The translations under genes and the position numbers were made by a program. Below are positions 24,781 through 35,179 of a stretch of DNA of 64,000 bases, piece by piece. The notes beneath the pieces are model-generated. The model saw nothing but the letters and a program-made list of their open reading frames with translations, had not been told where the DNA came from and searched no databases. This DNA comes from Gordonia sp. X0973. GTDB taxonomy: Bacteria > Actinomycetota > Actinomycetes > Mycobacteriales > Mycobacteriaceae. Numbering within the stretch: position 1 is the first letter of the stretch; the number at the start of each line of letters is the position of its first letter. The DNA lies in assembly GCF_013348785.1 (NCBI RefSeq), contig NZ_CP054691.1:682001-746000 (forward strand), read 5' to 3'.

Positions 24781-24882
24781 GGTGTCTACCTCTGATTTCG
24801 TCGGCGAGCCCCCGGTTTACGATGGCAAGGACTCGATTTCGTTACGAAATGCTAACAGTCGTTGCTGTGAGGTCGCTGGCGA

Positions 24883-25236
24883 TCACGAGCGCAGGATCTT
24901 CTCCATCGCCTTGCCCTTGGCCAGTTCGTCGACGAGCTTGTCGAGGTAACGGATCTTGCGCATGAGCGGGTCCTCGATCTCCTGGACCTTGTAGCCGCAG
25001 ATACTGCCGGTGATCAGCGAGGAGTCGGGGTTGAACGCCGGCGCATCGGCAAAGAAGTCGGCGAAGCTGACCTCGTCGTCGAGGACTTTGCGCAACCCGG
25101 TCTCGTCGTAGCCGGTCAGCCAGAAGATGATCTCGTCGACCTCGGCCGCGGTGCGGCCCTTCTTCTCGGCCTTCGCCACGTAGTGCGGGTACACGCTGGC
25201 CACCGGGATACGGAAGACGCGTTCGTTCGATTTCAC
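24883..25236 (-). CDS. DUF2200 protein
   Basis: 117 residues, the usual DUF2200 length. Conserved stretches are [41 protein letters not shown] and [16 protein letters not shown]. The family is widespread in bacteria and uncharacterised. The GTG start at 25236 overlaps the XPB helicase stop by four bases, so the two are translationally coupled here, which is unusual and could mean a link to DNA repair. Confidence 0.9.
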   Translation of the reverse strand: MKSNERVFRIPVASVYPHYVAKAEKKGRTAAEVDEIIFWLTGYDETGLRKVLDDEVSFADFFADAPAFNPDSSLITGSICGYKVQEIEDPLMRKIRYLDKLVDELAKGKAMEKILRS

Positions 25237-26906
25237 GGTGAGTCCAATCCGCCGTCGCCGATGGCCGGCCCCACGATGTCGTCGGCGTCGACGATCCGGT
25301 AGGCATAGCCCTGCTCGGCGAGAAAGCGCTGGCGGTGCGCGGCGTAGTCGGCGTCGAGGGTGTCGCGCGAGACCACCGAGTAGAAGTGCGCCTGCCCGCC
25401 GTCGCTCTTGGGCCGCAGGAGCCGGCCGAGGCGCTGCGCCTCCTCCTGGCGCGAACCGAACGTCCCCGACACCTGCACCGCCACGGACGCCTCGGGTAGA
25501 TCGATGGAGAAGTTCGCGACCTTCGACACGACCAGCCGCCCGATCTCGCCGCGGCGGAAGGCGTCGAACAGGGCCTCGCGCTCCTTGGTCTTCGTCGACC
25601 CCTGGATGACGGGCGCGTCGAGTGCCTCCCCGAGTTCCTCCAGCTGGTCGAGGTAGGCGCCGATGATCAGCGTCGGCGCGCCCGGATGCCGGTCGAGAAT
25701 CGATTTCACGACGTTGACCTTGGTGTGCGCGGTGGAGCACAGCTTGTACTTCTCGTCGTTGTCGGCGACGGCGTAGGTGAGCCGCTCGGAATCGGTGAGC
25801 GTGACGCGCACCTCGACGCATTCGGCCGGCGCGATCCACCCCTGCGCCTCGATGTCCTTCCACGGCGAGTCGAACCGCTTCGGCCCGATGAGGCTGAACA
25901 CGTCGCCCTCCCGGCCGTCCTCGCGGACGAGCGTGGCGGTCAGGCCCAGACGGCGGCGGGACTGCAAGTCGGCGGTCATACGGAAGACCGGCGCGGGCAG
26001 CAGATGCACCTCGTCGTAGATGATGAGTCCCCAGTCGCGGGAGTCGAACAGGTCGAGGTTGCGGTATTCGCCCTTCGACTTGCGCGTCATCACCTGGTAG
26101 GTGGCGATGGTCACCGGCCGGATCTCCTTGCGCTCGCCGGAGTATTCGCCGATCTCCTCCTCGGTCAGCGAGGTGCGCGCGATCAGTTCGCGCTTCCACT
26201 GCCGCCCGGCGACGGTGTTGGTGACCAGGATCAGGGTGGTCGCCCCGGCCTTCGCCATCGCGGCGGCGCCGACCATCGTCTTGCCCGCGCCACACGGCAG
26301 GACGACGACCCCCGAGCCGCCGGCCCAGAACGACTCTGCCGCCAACGCCTGGTAGTCGCGCAACTCCCAGTCGGTTTGGTCCAACTCGATCGGGTGCGCC
26401 TCGCCGTCGACGTATCCGGCCAGGTCCTCGGCCGGCCACCCGATCTTCAACAGGATCTGCTTGAGCCGCCCCCGCTCGGACGGGTGCACGATGACGGTGT
26501 CGTCGTCGAGGCGCGCGCCGAGCATCGGGGAGACCTTCTTGTTCCGCAGCACCTCTTCGAGGACCGCGCGATCCAGGCTGACCAGCGTCAAGCCGTGCGC
26601 CGGGTGCTTGACCAGCTGAAGCCGGCCGAAGCGACCCATCGTGTCGACGATGTCCATCAACAGGGGTTGGGGTACCGCGTAGCGCGAGTGCGTGACCAGC
26701 GCGTCGACGACCTGCTCGGCGTCATGCCCGGCGGCGCGGGCGTTCCACAGCGCCAGCGGGGTCACCCGGTAGGTGTGCACGTGCTCCGGGGCGCGCTCCA
26801 ACTCGGCGAACGGCGCGATGGCCGCACGAGCCGCGGGGGCACCCGGATGGTCGACCTCCAAGAGGAGGGTCTTGTCCGATTGCACGATCAATGGTCCGTC
26901 GGTCAC
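25233..26906 (-). CDS. XPB/ERCC3-type 3'-5' DNA helicase
   Basis: 557 residues from GTG 26906, giving [12 protein letters not shown] as in the mycobacterial protein. After an N-terminal DUF/damage-recognition-like region (1-170) come Walker A PCGAGKT (about residue 222), DEVH box YDEVHLLP (about 310) and helicase C-terminal motifs [11 protein letters not shown] and [10 protein letters not shown]. tuberculosis Rv0861c is the close relative, a bacterial XPB helicase with ATP-dependent unwinding. It follows its partner gene with 17 bases between them and is followed by DUF2200 in an overlap. Confidence 0.95.
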   Translation of the reverse strand: MTDGPLIVQSDKTLLLEVDHPGAPAARAAIAPFAELERAPEHVHTYRVTPLALWNARAAGHDAEQVVDALVTHSRYAVPQPLLMDIVDTMGRFGRLQLVKHPAHGLTLVSLDRAVLEEVLRNKKVSPMLGARLDDDTVIVHPSERGRLKQILLKIGWPAEDLAGYVDGEAHPIELDQTDWELRDYQALAAESFWAGGSGVVVLPCGAGKTMVGAAAMAKAGATTLILVTNTVAGRQWKRELIARTSLTEEEIGEYSGERKEIRPVTIATYQVMTRKSKGEYRNLDLFDSRDWGLIIYDEVHLLPAPVFRMTADLQSRRRLGLTATLVREDGREGDVFSLIGPKRFDSPWKDIEAQGWIAPAECVEVRVTLTDSERLTYAVADNDEKYKLCSTAHTKVNVVKSILDRHPGAPTLIIGAYLDQLEELGEALDAPVIQGSTKTKEREALFDAFRRGEIGRLVVSKVANFSIDLPEASVAVQVSGTFGSRQEEAQRLGRLLRPKSDGGQAHFYSVVSRDTLDADYAAHRQRFLAEQGYAYRIVDADDIVGPAIGDGGLDSP

Positions 26907-26923
26907 CCGACCATTGTCCACGA

Positions 26924-29224
26924 TCAGTCGAGGAGTTCCACGGTGGTGATGCGATGCACCGACAGCTCGACCTCGTTGCCCGACGGCAGCTCCGATGCGA
27001 TGAGCCGGCCGGCGCGCAGGAGTCGGGCCTTCACGACGTGGCGCGTGGCCTTGCCGTGCGAGTCGACATAGTCGACGCGCAGCTGTCGGCCGGTGCGCAT
27101 CGCCAGCCCGATGAGGGCCGACACCGATTCGCCGCCGCTGGCGCCGCCGGTCGCGCGTACCGCGGTGCCGCCGCGCAGTGGCTTCCCGGCCGCGTCGGCC
27201 GTGCGCATGCGGGCGACCACCCCCTCGAGCTGGTCGTCGGGCACTCGCGCCCCATTGTGGGTACCGGCACCGCCGCGGCGACGGGAGTTGATCCGGCTGC
27301 CCGTCGAGCGCAGGTCGACCAGGGCGCCCGACGAGTCCTCGGCCGCTGGGGCGAACCCGGCGCCGCGCAGCGCCTCGAGGACGTCGCGCAGCGGTGCCGG
27401 TGAGATCAGCACGGTCGGTGCGAGTGGGCGCAGGGCCAGCGCGTCGGCCTCTTTGGTGCGCAGGACGGCGGTCATCGTGGCCGGGTCGTCGCAGCGGACG
27501 AACGACGAGGCGACGCCGACGCGCAACGTGCCGTGCCGACGCGCGACGTCGTCGATCAGGTAGGTGAGGGCCTGCGGAACCGGCGTCGACGAATGACTGG
27601 TGAACAGCGCGTTCAATTCGGCCCCGGTGCGCCCGGCGTCCAGCGCCCGCCGCACGCTGTTCTCGGTGACGCGGTACACCGAGGCGGCCCCGGCCGACTC
27701 CAGCTCGGCGACCAGCGCCACCTCGGCCGCGAGCTCGGGGGTCATCGGACCGGGAACCATCAGGGTGAGGTCGGCCTGGGCCAGGAAGTGGTCGACCGGC
27801 TCGGGCAGAGCGGCGTCCATCGCGGCGGTGAGTTCCTCGCGCGGCACGTCGGACAGGAGCAACCGGCCGACGTCGGTAAGCGCCCCGTGGGCTACCAGGC
27901 CCACCTCGGTGGCCTCGCGCAGCGTCTGAGCGACGGTGTGCCGGGTCAGGCGCCGGCGCAGGCGGGGGCGCAGCCACAACAGGTGGGACACGAGGGCGTC
28001 GACGTCGGGGGCGACGCCGTGGCCGGCGGCGTCGAGGGCGGTCAATATCAGGAGGCGTTCCCGTCGGGCGGCGGGATCGGGGGAGGCGCGGGTCAGCGCC
28101 CCGATCACGGTGCCCTCCGAGTCGCGTTCGCCGATCAGCCACGCACGGTTGGGCAGGCCCAGCCACGCGGATGCCAGCGACGCCCACTTGCGCGCGGGCG
28201 ACTGGTGGGACCAGGAATCGGCGGCGATCGTCGGCGCCCACACGTTCCCCCCGTCGTATCCGGCCGGCTCGGGGTCCGGCACGCCGACGTCGAGCAGCTG
28301 TTCGCGCGCGCAGAGTTCGACGATCAGCCCGACGCGGCGCGCGTCGAGTCCGGCGTCCTTGGCGACGCGGCGCAACTCGCGGATCCCGATGCCGCCCGCG
28401 CTCAACTCCGGTGCCGGTGCGCGCCCCAAACCGGTCAGCACGTCGCCGGTCTCGCGCAGCAGCTCCAGCGCCGCCCCGGCGGCGGTCGCGGAGAGCGCTT
28501 TCGCGCCGCCGGGCAGTCCCGGCCGATCCGACGCGGAGAGGGGAGGGGGGTTCAGGTCGTCGACGCGCAGCAGCGGCTCGCCGCGCACCAGCTGCGCGAC
28601 GGTGGGCTCGATCTCCACCAGCTGGTGGTCGACCGGGGAGATGAGGCCGGCGGCGAGCAGGATCGGGACCGGGCGGGTCGGATCGGCGTCGGGCCCGGCG
28701 TCGCGAGTCATCCCGACGCTCGGCCCGGTGGCCAGGGCGGTCAGCACCTCGCGCGGTCCGTCGGCGAGCCCGTCGAGCAGTTCGCGCCACTGCTCGGGGG
28801 TGCGGGTGGCGGCCTCGGTCGTGAGGTGGCGCGCCCGCCACGGCAGGGCCGCGGGCGTGTGCCCGGCGACGTGGAGCCCGTCGTCGGCCTCCCACACCAC
28901 CGCCCAGGCCACCAGATCGGCGATCCGCGCGTCGACGTCGGCCCGGGCGGCCCGCCCCTTCAACGCGCGCCGGACGTCGGCGGTGCGGAGAGGGTGGTCC
29001 GCGTCGACGAGGGTCTCGAGCACGGCCGCGTGCAGGAGGTCGAGGTTCTCGCCGATCAGGTTCATCGACCCGGCCGACATGGCGCGCTGCGCGAGGACCC
29101 CGGTGCCGTTCGGGGGCGGGGAGGCGAGATCGGGGCGGGCGCGCAGCAGGTCGACCAGTTCGTCGTCGGGGCGCGCGGCCAGCACGCGGTCCAGGCGGCT
29201 CGTCGGCTGGTCGGGGGCACTCAC
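26924..29224 (-). CDS. Helicase-associated protein, Rv0862c-like
   Basis: 766 residues from GTG 29224. The protein has no Walker motif, so it is not itself a helicase. It has winged-helix-like segments (DADHPLRTADVRRALKG), long helical repeats and a C-terminal WYL-like beta domain (IGLAMRTGRQLRVDYVD, ITTVELLD). It is always beside the XPB helicase gene in mycolic-acid actinobacteria and is annotated as helicase C-terminal or XPB-associated domain protein. A role as a partner in repair or transcription-coupled processing is inferred from the pairing. Confidence 0.82.
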   Translation of the reverse strand: MSAPDQPTSRLDRVLAARPDDELVDLLRARPDLASPPPNGTGVLAQRAMSAGSMNLIGENLDLLHAAVLETLVDADHPLRTADVRRALKGRAARADVDARIADLVAWAVVWEADDGLHVAGHTPAALPWRARHLTTEAATRTPEQWRELLDGLADGPREVLTALATGPSVGMTRDAGPDADPTRPVPILLAAGLISPVDHQLVEIEPTVAQLVRGEPLLRVDDLNPPPLSASDRPGLPGGAKALSATAAGAALELLRETGDVLTGLGRAPAPELSAGGIGIRELRRVAKDAGLDARRVGLIVELCAREQLLDVGVPDPEPAGYDGGNVWAPTIAADSWSHQSPARKWASLASAWLGLPNRAWLIGERDSEGTVIGALTRASPDPAARRERLLILTALDAAGHGVAPDVDALVSHLLWLRPRLRRRLTRHTVAQTLREATEVGLVAHGALTDVGRLLLSDVPREELTAAMDAALPEPVDHFLAQADLTLMVPGPMTPELAAEVALVAELESAGAASVYRVTENSVRRALDAGRTGAELNALFTSHSSTPVPQALTYLIDDVARRHGTLRVGVASSFVRCDDPATMTAVLRTKEADALALRPLAPTVLISPAPLRDVLEALRGAGFAPAAEDSSGALVDLRSTGSRINSRRRGGAGTHNGARVPDDQLEGVVARMRTADAAGKPLRGGTAVRATGGASGGESVSALIGLAMRTGRQLRVDYVDSHGKATRHVVKARLLRAGRLIASELPSGNEVELSVHRITTVELLD

Positions 29225-29296
29225 GCCACGAGTTTACGGGCAGGGGTTGCGCGGGTTCATCGACCGCCGGTTGGGCCGCATGGCACAATGAGCGGC

Positions 29297-29515
29297 GTGA
29301 GCCAGAACGAAATCGTCGCCGACGTCGAGCAGATCGTCGAAGAGTCCAAAGTGCGCTATGTCGACAACGGGTGGCCCTACCCGGACGGCGAGCACGCCGT
29401 GTCCGAGTTCGCCTCCGGCTTGGCTGGTGCACTGTCGCCGTTCGGCAGCACCGAACTGCCCCTGTCGGCCGACGACCTGCTCTACACGAACCCGCGGACC
29501 GTCATCAACACCTGA
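29297..29515 (+). CDS. Small conserved acidic protein
   Basis: 72 residues from GTG 29297 (MSQNEIVADVEQIVEE); ATG at 29288 would add three residues. The product is acidic and soluble with a conserved end YTNPRTVINT. It occupies the position of Rv0863 in M. tuberculosis, of unknown function. It is divergent from the helicase partner gene (72 bases between starts) and ends shortly before a terminator. Confidence 0.65.
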   Translation: MSQNEIVADVEQIVEESKVRYVDNGWPYPDGEHAVSEFASGLAGALSPFGSTELPLSADDLLYTNPRTVINT

Positions 29516-29530
29516 TCGGACCGGAGAACA

Positions 29531-29570
29531 AGAACAGCGGCCCCGCACCATGTGCGGGGCCGCTGTTTTC
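29531..29570. terminator. Bidirectional terminator between small gene and rpf
   Basis: ACAGCGGCCCCGCA-CCATG-TGCGGGGCCGCTGT is a perfect 14-bp stem followed by TTTTC on the plus strand. It stops the 72-residue gene and, read from the other strand, the rpf transcript. Confidence 0.85.
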
Positions 29571-29589
29571 GGCTGGTTGCCCAGACGTC

Positions 29590-30402
<813 letters not shown>

Positions 30403-30640
30403 TCTGTTTTGGTACGGGACGACGCGGCCGGTGGAACGAGGCTCGGCGCGATCGGCTGCGTCGGTACTGCAGGCCCCCTAGTGGCGGCCAACGACGAGAT
30501 TACGGGCTCGCGCCGCCGCTTCCTACTCGAACGCGGAGACTCGTTGACATGGTCAGAAGCGGTGAAACGGGCTCGATTGGGAGTTCTCCCAGTTCAGGGA
30601 CTGAATCCCGGTTCGTGTCCTTCTTGTTATCGATTCGTGA

Positions 30641-30656
30641 TGTGATGAAGGTCACA
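30641..30656. promoter_or_regulatory. Perfect CRP/Rv3676-type site in the rpf promoter region
   Basis: TGTGA-TGAAGG-TCACA is an exact match to the CRP consensus. It lies 413 bases before the rpf start codon and upstream of the riboswitch, so it should serve the rpf promoter. In M. tuberculosis, rpfA is controlled by the cAMP receptor protein. The flavin reductase gene ends 19 bases to the right, so no other promoter fits better. Confidence 0.7.
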
Positions 30657-30674
30657 GTCGGGCAGTGGTGCGGG

Positions 30675-31187
30675 TCACCTGGTGTGAGTGGTGGCTATCG
30701 GCGGCGCCTCGAACGCCCGGAAGGTACTGGCGTGGAACACCAGCGGGTCCACCTCGGGATTGGCGGCCAGCGAGCGGATGCGCAGCAGTACCACCGTGTG
30801 GTCGCCCGCCGGATACTCCGCGTGCAGCTCGCACGCCAGGTGTGCCGCGGCGCCGTCGACGAAGAGGGCACCGTCGTCGGAGGCCAGCAGTTCGACGTCG
30901 GCGAAGCGCTGCGCGGCGGGACCGGCGAGCTGTCGGCACAACTGTGCCTGGTCGTGGGCGAAGACGCTCACCCCGACCGTGGAACGGTCCCGCAGGAGCG
31001 GCCAGGTGCGCGACGAGTTCTGCACGCACACCGACACCAACGGGGGAGTGAGCGACACCGTCGAGAAGGAGCTGGCCGCCATCCCGACGAACTCGGTGCC
31101 GTCGCGATGCGCGCAGACGGCGACGACGCCGGTCGGGAAACAGCTGAACGCCCGACGCAGCGCGTCGGCGGAATCGGCCGGCTCCAT
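30675..31187 (-). CDS. Flavin reductase-like FMN-binding protein
   Basis: 170 residues from ATG 31187 (MEPADSADALRR). The family pattern is RRAFSCFPTGVVAVCAHRDG, MAASSFSTVSLTPPLVSVCV and FADVELLASDDGALFVDGA, typical of flavin reductase/HpaC or FMN-split-barrel proteins that pair with monooxygenases. The partner is not in the window. The gene is 11 bases from a small membrane protein gene upstream, so they may share a transcript. Confidence 0.82.
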   Translation of the reverse strand: MEPADSADALRRAFSCFPTGVVAVCAHRDGTEFVGMAASSFSTVSLTPPLVSVCVQNSSRTWPLLRDRSTVGVSVFAHDQAQLCRQLAGPAAQRFADVELLASDDGALFVDGAAAHLACELHAEYPAGDHTVVLLRIRSLAANPEVDPLVFHASTFRAFEAPPIATTHTR

Positions 31188-31198
31188 CGACGGCGATC

Positions 31199-31417
31199 TC
31201 ACTGTCTGCGCCCCTGGGCGACCGCGCCGGCGATCGCTAGCAGCAGTCCGACCGGGGTACACATCGCGATCAGATACACCGAGGTCGGAGCGGTGTGTCC
31301 CGACCACACGGCGGGCACCAGGTAGAGCGCGCCGACCGCGAGCAGGCCGAGGAGAAAAAGCCCGACGCCGAATCCGAATACCGCCTTCGACGTCCGCTTG
31401 CCGGTGTCCGTGCCCAT
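31199..31417 (-). CDS. Small two-helix membrane protein
   Basis: 72 residues (MGTDTGKRTSKAVF). Two hydrophobic helices (FGVGLFLLGLLAVGALYLVP and YLIAMCTPVGLLLAIAGAVA) with a short loop and a basic tail QGRRQ. No named family. It precedes the flavin reductase gene with 11 bases between, and is divergent from cspB. Confidence 0.6.
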   Translation of the reverse strand: MGTDTGKRTSKAVFGFGVGLFLLGLLAVGALYLVPAVWSGHTAPTSVYLIAMCTPVGLLLAIAGAVAQGRRQ

Positions 31418-31525
31418 GCTCCCCACGCTAGTCCACACGCGGTACCATGACCGATAAGGCCGCGTCTTGCCCGCGAGGATCGGGTAGGGCGCCTTTTTCG
31501 TGGTGTGAAGGTAAAGGTGAGCACT

Positions 31526-31948
31526 GTGCCGACCGGCAAGGTGAAGTGGTACGACCCCGAGAAGGGATTCGGATTCCTCTCGCAGCCCGACGGGGAGGAC
31601 GTCTACGTCCGCTCGTCGGCGCTGCCGGACGGGGTGGAGTCGCTCAAGCCGGGGCAGCGCGTCGAGTTCGGCATGGCCGCCGGCCGCCGCGGCCCGCAGG
31701 CGTTGAGCGTCACCGTGCTCGAACCCGCGCCCAGCGTCGCGAAGAACACCCGCGAGGCGGCGCGCGAGCGCGACGACGTCAAGCGGCACTCTCCCGACGA
31801 GTTGCACGGCATGGTCGCCGACCTCATCACCCTGCTCGAGGGCAAGGTGCAACCGGCGCTGCGGCAGGGCCGCTACCCCGACCGCAAGACCTCGCAGCGC
31901 ATCGCCGAGGTCGTCCGCGCCGTGGCGCGCGAACTCGACCACCACTGA
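31526..31948 (+). CDS. cspB: Cold-shock-domain protein with C-terminal extension
   Basis: 140 residues from GTG 31526 ([14 protein letters not shown]), chosen because AAAGGTGAGC precedes it and the mycobacterial CspB begins the same way. The cold-shock domain (1-66) has RNP1 KGFGFL and RNP2 DVYVRSS. The second half (about 75-140) is a helical extension of the mycobacterial CspB type. It binds single-stranded nucleic acids and probably affects RNA structure. It sits at the M. tuberculosis Rv0871 position. Confidence 0.9.
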   Translation: MPTGKVKWYDPEKGFGFLSQPDGEDVYVRSSALPDGVESLKPGQRVEFGMAAGRRGPQALSVTVLEPAPSVAKNTREAARERDDVKRHSPDELHGMVADLITLLEGKVQPALRQGRYPDRKTSQRIAEVVRAVARELDHH

Positions 31949-31964
31949 GTCCGGCGCCGCCGGG

Positions 31965-32594
31965 TCAGCGCAACGTCGTGAATTCGGTGACGTCGTCCAC
32001 CTGCCGCTGCTTGGGCTCCTTGCCGGTCGCCGCCTTGTCATAGGCGTCCAACAGCGCCTTCTCCCCCTCGGGGATGGTGTTCACGGCGATGAGTCCGCGG
32101 GTGGCCAACTCGTAGTCGGAGTCGCGGACCAGCAGCTTGGCCGGCAGGTTGATCTGCACGTTGATCAACACGTGGGTGCGCGTCGACGCCAGGCGCAGAA
32201 TCTGCGTCCCGGTCTTGGGCGCGAAGTTCTTGAGTAGCAGCTGCGATCCGTTCGGCGTGACGTACTGCGCGATGATCGACCAGGGGTCGCCGGAGACCTC
32301 GTCGGACAACCGGATGGACAGGGTCTGCCCGATCGGGACCGGGAACCGGGTCACACGGTTCGGGTCGACCCGCAGGAAGTCGCCGTCGCAGTGCTTCTTC
32401 TCGTAGTCGCACAGCACGGTCGGGTAAGCCCGGGCGAACTGCTTTCCGCTCGTCGACAGCTCGGCGAAGGGCCGTTCGTCGACGGTGGTGCGCGACGCCC
32501 ACAGGGCGGCCGCGCCGACGATGAGCGCGCCGTAGAGGAGCACGGCGGCGCCGATCAGCGCGATGGTCTTCTTTTCCGACGAGGTGAGGTTCAC
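31965..32594 (-). CDS. DUF2771 membrane-anchored protein
   Basis: 209 residues from GTG 32594. An N-terminal anchor (IALIGAAVLLYGALIVGAAAL) leads into an extracytoplasmic domain with a Cys pair (VLCDYEKKHCDG), consistent with one disulfide. It corresponds to Rv0875c, and DUF2771 is found only in mycolic-acid bacteria. Function unknown. The GTGA overlap with the upstream MFS gene indicates an operon, so it may assist that transporter. Confidence 0.83.
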   Translation of the reverse strand: MNLTSSEKKTIALIGAAVLLYGALIVGAAALWASRTTVDERPFAELSTSGKQFARAYPTVLCDYEKKHCDGDFLRVDPNRVTRFPVPIGQTLSIRLSDEVSGDPWSIIAQYVTPNGSQLLLKNFAPKTGTQILRLASTRTHVLINVQINLPAKLLVRDSDYELATRGLIAVNTIPEGEKALLDAYDKAATGKEPKQRQVDDVTEFTTLR

Positions 32595-34366
32595 GGGGCT
32601 CCTGGTCCGAACCGGCGGGTGGGCGCGTTCGTGGGCCCGGGCGGCTGCGGGTGACGTTCCGGCGGGGTGTGCGGGCGACTCCGCGGCGCGGGGTCGCGGT
32701 GCATGACCTCGGTCGCCATCGTCGGCGGTGCCACCTCGGGACGGTGGCCGCCGCCGAATCCGGGGATCAGGGTGCGCCCGCGGCTGGTCAGGAAGGTCTG
32801 TGCGAGGCCGAGGGCCAGCAGGGCGGATACGGCGCCGAAGCCGATCTGCATCGTCGTCTTGGCGATCAGCACACCGAGGGTCGCGCCGAACACCCACCCG
32901 AGCTGCAGCACCGTCTCCGAGCGGCCGAACGCCGAGGCGCGCGAGGCCTCGGGCAGATCGGACTGGATGGAGGAGTCGACGCAGACCTTGCCGATCGCCG
33001 ATCCGCCCGAGGCGATGAAGGCGGTGATCGTGGCGGTGATGAGCGACGGCAGGATCACCGTCACCACCGAGGAGACCAGGCAGGCCGCGACCACCCACAC
33101 GGTGATCTGCGGCGGATTGGTCAGCCGCAACCGGGTGCCCGCACCGTTTCCGACGACGTTGCCGACGCCCGCGGCCGCACCGACGGCGCCGAGCATGGCC
33201 ATCTGCTTCCACCCGTCGAGATCGTGCTGGTTGCGGGCGTAGAACGCGACGAACAGGGTGAGGAAGCCCGTGAGGATGCGGATCGTCGCATTGCCCCACA
33301 GCCCGGTGACGACGTTGCGCCCGAGGGGCTGACGGATCGTCTTGGAGATGAGCGCACCCGCGCGCCGCGCCCGTTCCCGCGCGCTGATCTCGGGCTTGGG
33401 CTGCTCGCGATAGGTGAGCGTGGTCGGGATCTCGCCCGCGGTGACCTCGACCCACGACGGGATCTTCATGCAGAAGTAGGCGCCGGCGCAGGCGATGACG
33501 ATGAGCAGGATCATCCCGCCCGGCCAGTGCATCGGCAGCCAGGTGCCCAGCAGCATCTCGAAGGCGGCGGCGAGGGCGCCGCCGACCATCGTCCCGCCGA
33601 TCAGGGCGAAGGTGGTGAGGCGGGAGTTGACGCGCACCAGGTCGATGCTGGGCGGGACCACGCGCGGGGTGACGGCGGATTTGAGCACCCCGAACGACTT
33701 GGACATCACCAGCAGGCCGAGGGCACACGGGTACAGGATCCACGGGTCGTATTCGAGCTGCTGGGTGGCCGTGTTCCACTCGTAGTTCGTGATGATGAGG
33801 ACCGCGAGGACGGCCCGGGCGACGAAGGTGCCGGCCATCGCGATGCGGCGGCCGTGCTGCAACTTGTCCAGGAGCGGCCCGATCAGCGGCGCGATCAGGG
33901 CGAACGGCGCGATCGTGAGCAGCAGGTAGAGCCCGACCTTGCCCTCCGACCCGCTGGCCGCGGCGAAGAACAGGGTGTTGGCCAGGGCGACGGCCATGGC
34001 GGCGTCCACCGCAGCGTTGGCGACGACGGGAATGGTCAGCGCGGTGAGCCCGGAGCGATCGGCACCGTCGGCGGTGGCCGCCCGGGCGATGGTGTTGATG
34101 CCCCGACTCGTCAGGCGCTTGCCGCCGCGGGCCGCCCGTCGGGTGAGACCGGGCTTGACCTGCTCGTCGGGGTACGTCGGCCTGTCGAAGGGCTCGGTCG
34201 ACGGTGTCGGCGTCGGGCCCAGCGGCGGGAGGTGCGGATTCTGCGTCGCATGCGCGTCGTTCAGGTAGGCGGTCTCGACGTCGGGGGTCGCCGGATCGCC
34301 GGGCGTCGGATAGTTCCGCGCGCCGGGATGGGTACGACCCGACCTCGGGCGCCTGCCTAGACTCAC
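32591..34366 (-). CDS. MFS transporter with long N- and C-terminal tails (Rv0876c-like)
   Basis: 591 residues, twelve helices starting near residue 110. The first 100 residues are a Pro/Arg-rich cytoplasmic tail and the last 50 are again Pro-rich, making it longer than a usual MFS protein. Motifs such as LIGPLLDKLQHGRRIAMAG (loop 2-3) and SFGVLKSAVTPRVVPPSI support the major facilitator fold. The substrate is unknown. It is coupled to the DUF2771 gene and divergent from the DUF3027 gene. Confidence 0.85.
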   Translation of the reverse strand: MSLGRRPRSGRTHPGARNYPTPGDPATPDVETAYLNDAHATQNPHLPPLGPTPTPSTEPFDRPTYPDEQVKPGLTRRAARGGKRLTSRGINTIARAATADGADRSGLTALTIPVVANAAVDAAMAVALANTLFFAAASGSEGKVGLYLLLTIAPFALIAPLIGPLLDKLQHGRRIAMAGTFVARAVLAVLIITNYEWNTATQQLEYDPWILYPCALGLLVMSKSFGVLKSAVTPRVVPPSIDLVRVNSRLTTFALIGGTMVGGALAAAFEMLLGTWLPMHWPGGMILLIVIACAGAYFCMKIPSWVEVTAGEIPTTLTYREQPKPEISARERARRAGALISKTIRQPLGRNVVTGLWGNATIRILTGFLTLFVAFYARNQHDLDGWKQMAMLGAVGAAAGVGNVVGNGAGTRLRLTNPPQITVWVVAACLVSSVVTVILPSLITATITAFIASGGSAIGKVCVDSSIQSDLPEASRASAFGRSETVLQLGWVFGATLGVLIAKTTMQIGFGAVSALLALGLAQTFLTSRGRTLIPGFGGGHRPEVAPPTMATEVMHRDPAPRSRPHTPPERHPQPPGPTNAPTRRFGPGAP

Positions 34367-34441
34367 GCCCCCAATTCTTCCCTATCGCCCGACGCGAGGG
34401 TGGGCGTGCCACGCCCAGCAGTGGTGAGGCACACTGGAGGG

Positions 34442-35179
34442 GTGAGTCTCACAGCCCAGATTGACTTGCTCCGCGCGGCCGTTGACCTGGCCCGGGCCGC
34501 CATCGTGACCGATGGCGGTGAGCCCGGCGACCACATCGAGGCCGTCGTGGAGGACGACAACTCCGTCGCGCACTACTTCACCGCGGACGTGCCCGGCTAC
34601 CGCGGGTGGCGCTGGTGCGCCGTCGTGGCGGCGGCGTCGGATGACGACGGCCCGGACGGGGTGACGGTCAGCGAAGTGGTGTTGCTACCCGGCGACGGCG
34701 CCCTGCTGGCCCCCGCCTGGGTGCCGTGGTCGGAACGACTCGCCGCGGGCGACCTGGGTCCCGGCGACCAGCTGGCCGCGGAGACCGACGACCCGCGCCT
34801 GGTGCCCAACCAGGTCGACGGCGGTGACGCCGAGGCCCTCGACGGCGAGATCGGCCTGGGCCGCAAGCGGGTGCTGAGCCGGGAGGGTCGCGACGACGCC
34901 GCCCAGCGCTGGTACGACGGCGAATACGGCCCGGCGTCGGCGATGGCGCAGGCCGCGCGGCACAACTGCGCCGACTGCGGCTTCTACCTGCCGTTGGCCG
35001 GTGCCCTGCGGCAGGCCTTCGGCGTCTGCGCCAACGAGTATTCCGCCGACGGCCACGTGGTCTCGGCCGAGTACGGCTGTGGTGCGCACTCGGACGTGGT
35101 GGCCCGCCCCTCCGTCTCGACGCCGCTATTCGATCCGTATGACGACGGCGTCCTCGAGGTGTTCGCCGCGGCGGAGTGA
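34442..35179 (+). CDS. DUF3027 protein with cysteine cluster
   Basis: 245 residues from GTG 34442 (MSLTAQIDLLR). The N-terminal half is acidic alpha/beta; the C-terminal half has NCADCGFY, FGVCANEY and YGCGAHSD, four cysteines and a His that look like a metal site. It corresponds to Rv0877. Function unknown. Its TGA shares a base with the ATG of the following GHKL gene (TGATG), so the two are translated together. Confidence 0.82.
   Translation: MSLTAQIDLLRAAVDLARAAIVTDGGEPGDHIEAVVEDDNSVAHYFTADVPGYRGWRWCAVVAAASDDDGPDGVTVSEVVLLPGDGALLAPAWVPWSERLAAGDLGPGDQLAAETDDPRLVPNQVDGGDAEALDGEIGLGRKRVLSREGRDDAAQRWYDGEYGPASAMAQAARHNCADCGFYLPLAGALRQAFGVCANEYSADGHVVSAEYGCGAHSDVVARPSVSTPLFDPYDDGVLEVFAAAE

Noticed and set aside
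25233..29432. 1399-codon single gene spanning helicase and partner
   Set aside because: The upstream 900 codons are an antisense/other-frame Arg-rich translation over the 766-residue partner gene; the helicase starts at 26906 by homology.
31440..31500. Possible terminator or riboswitch before cspB
   Set aside because: Some pairing and a short T-run are present, but no consistent stem could be drawn.
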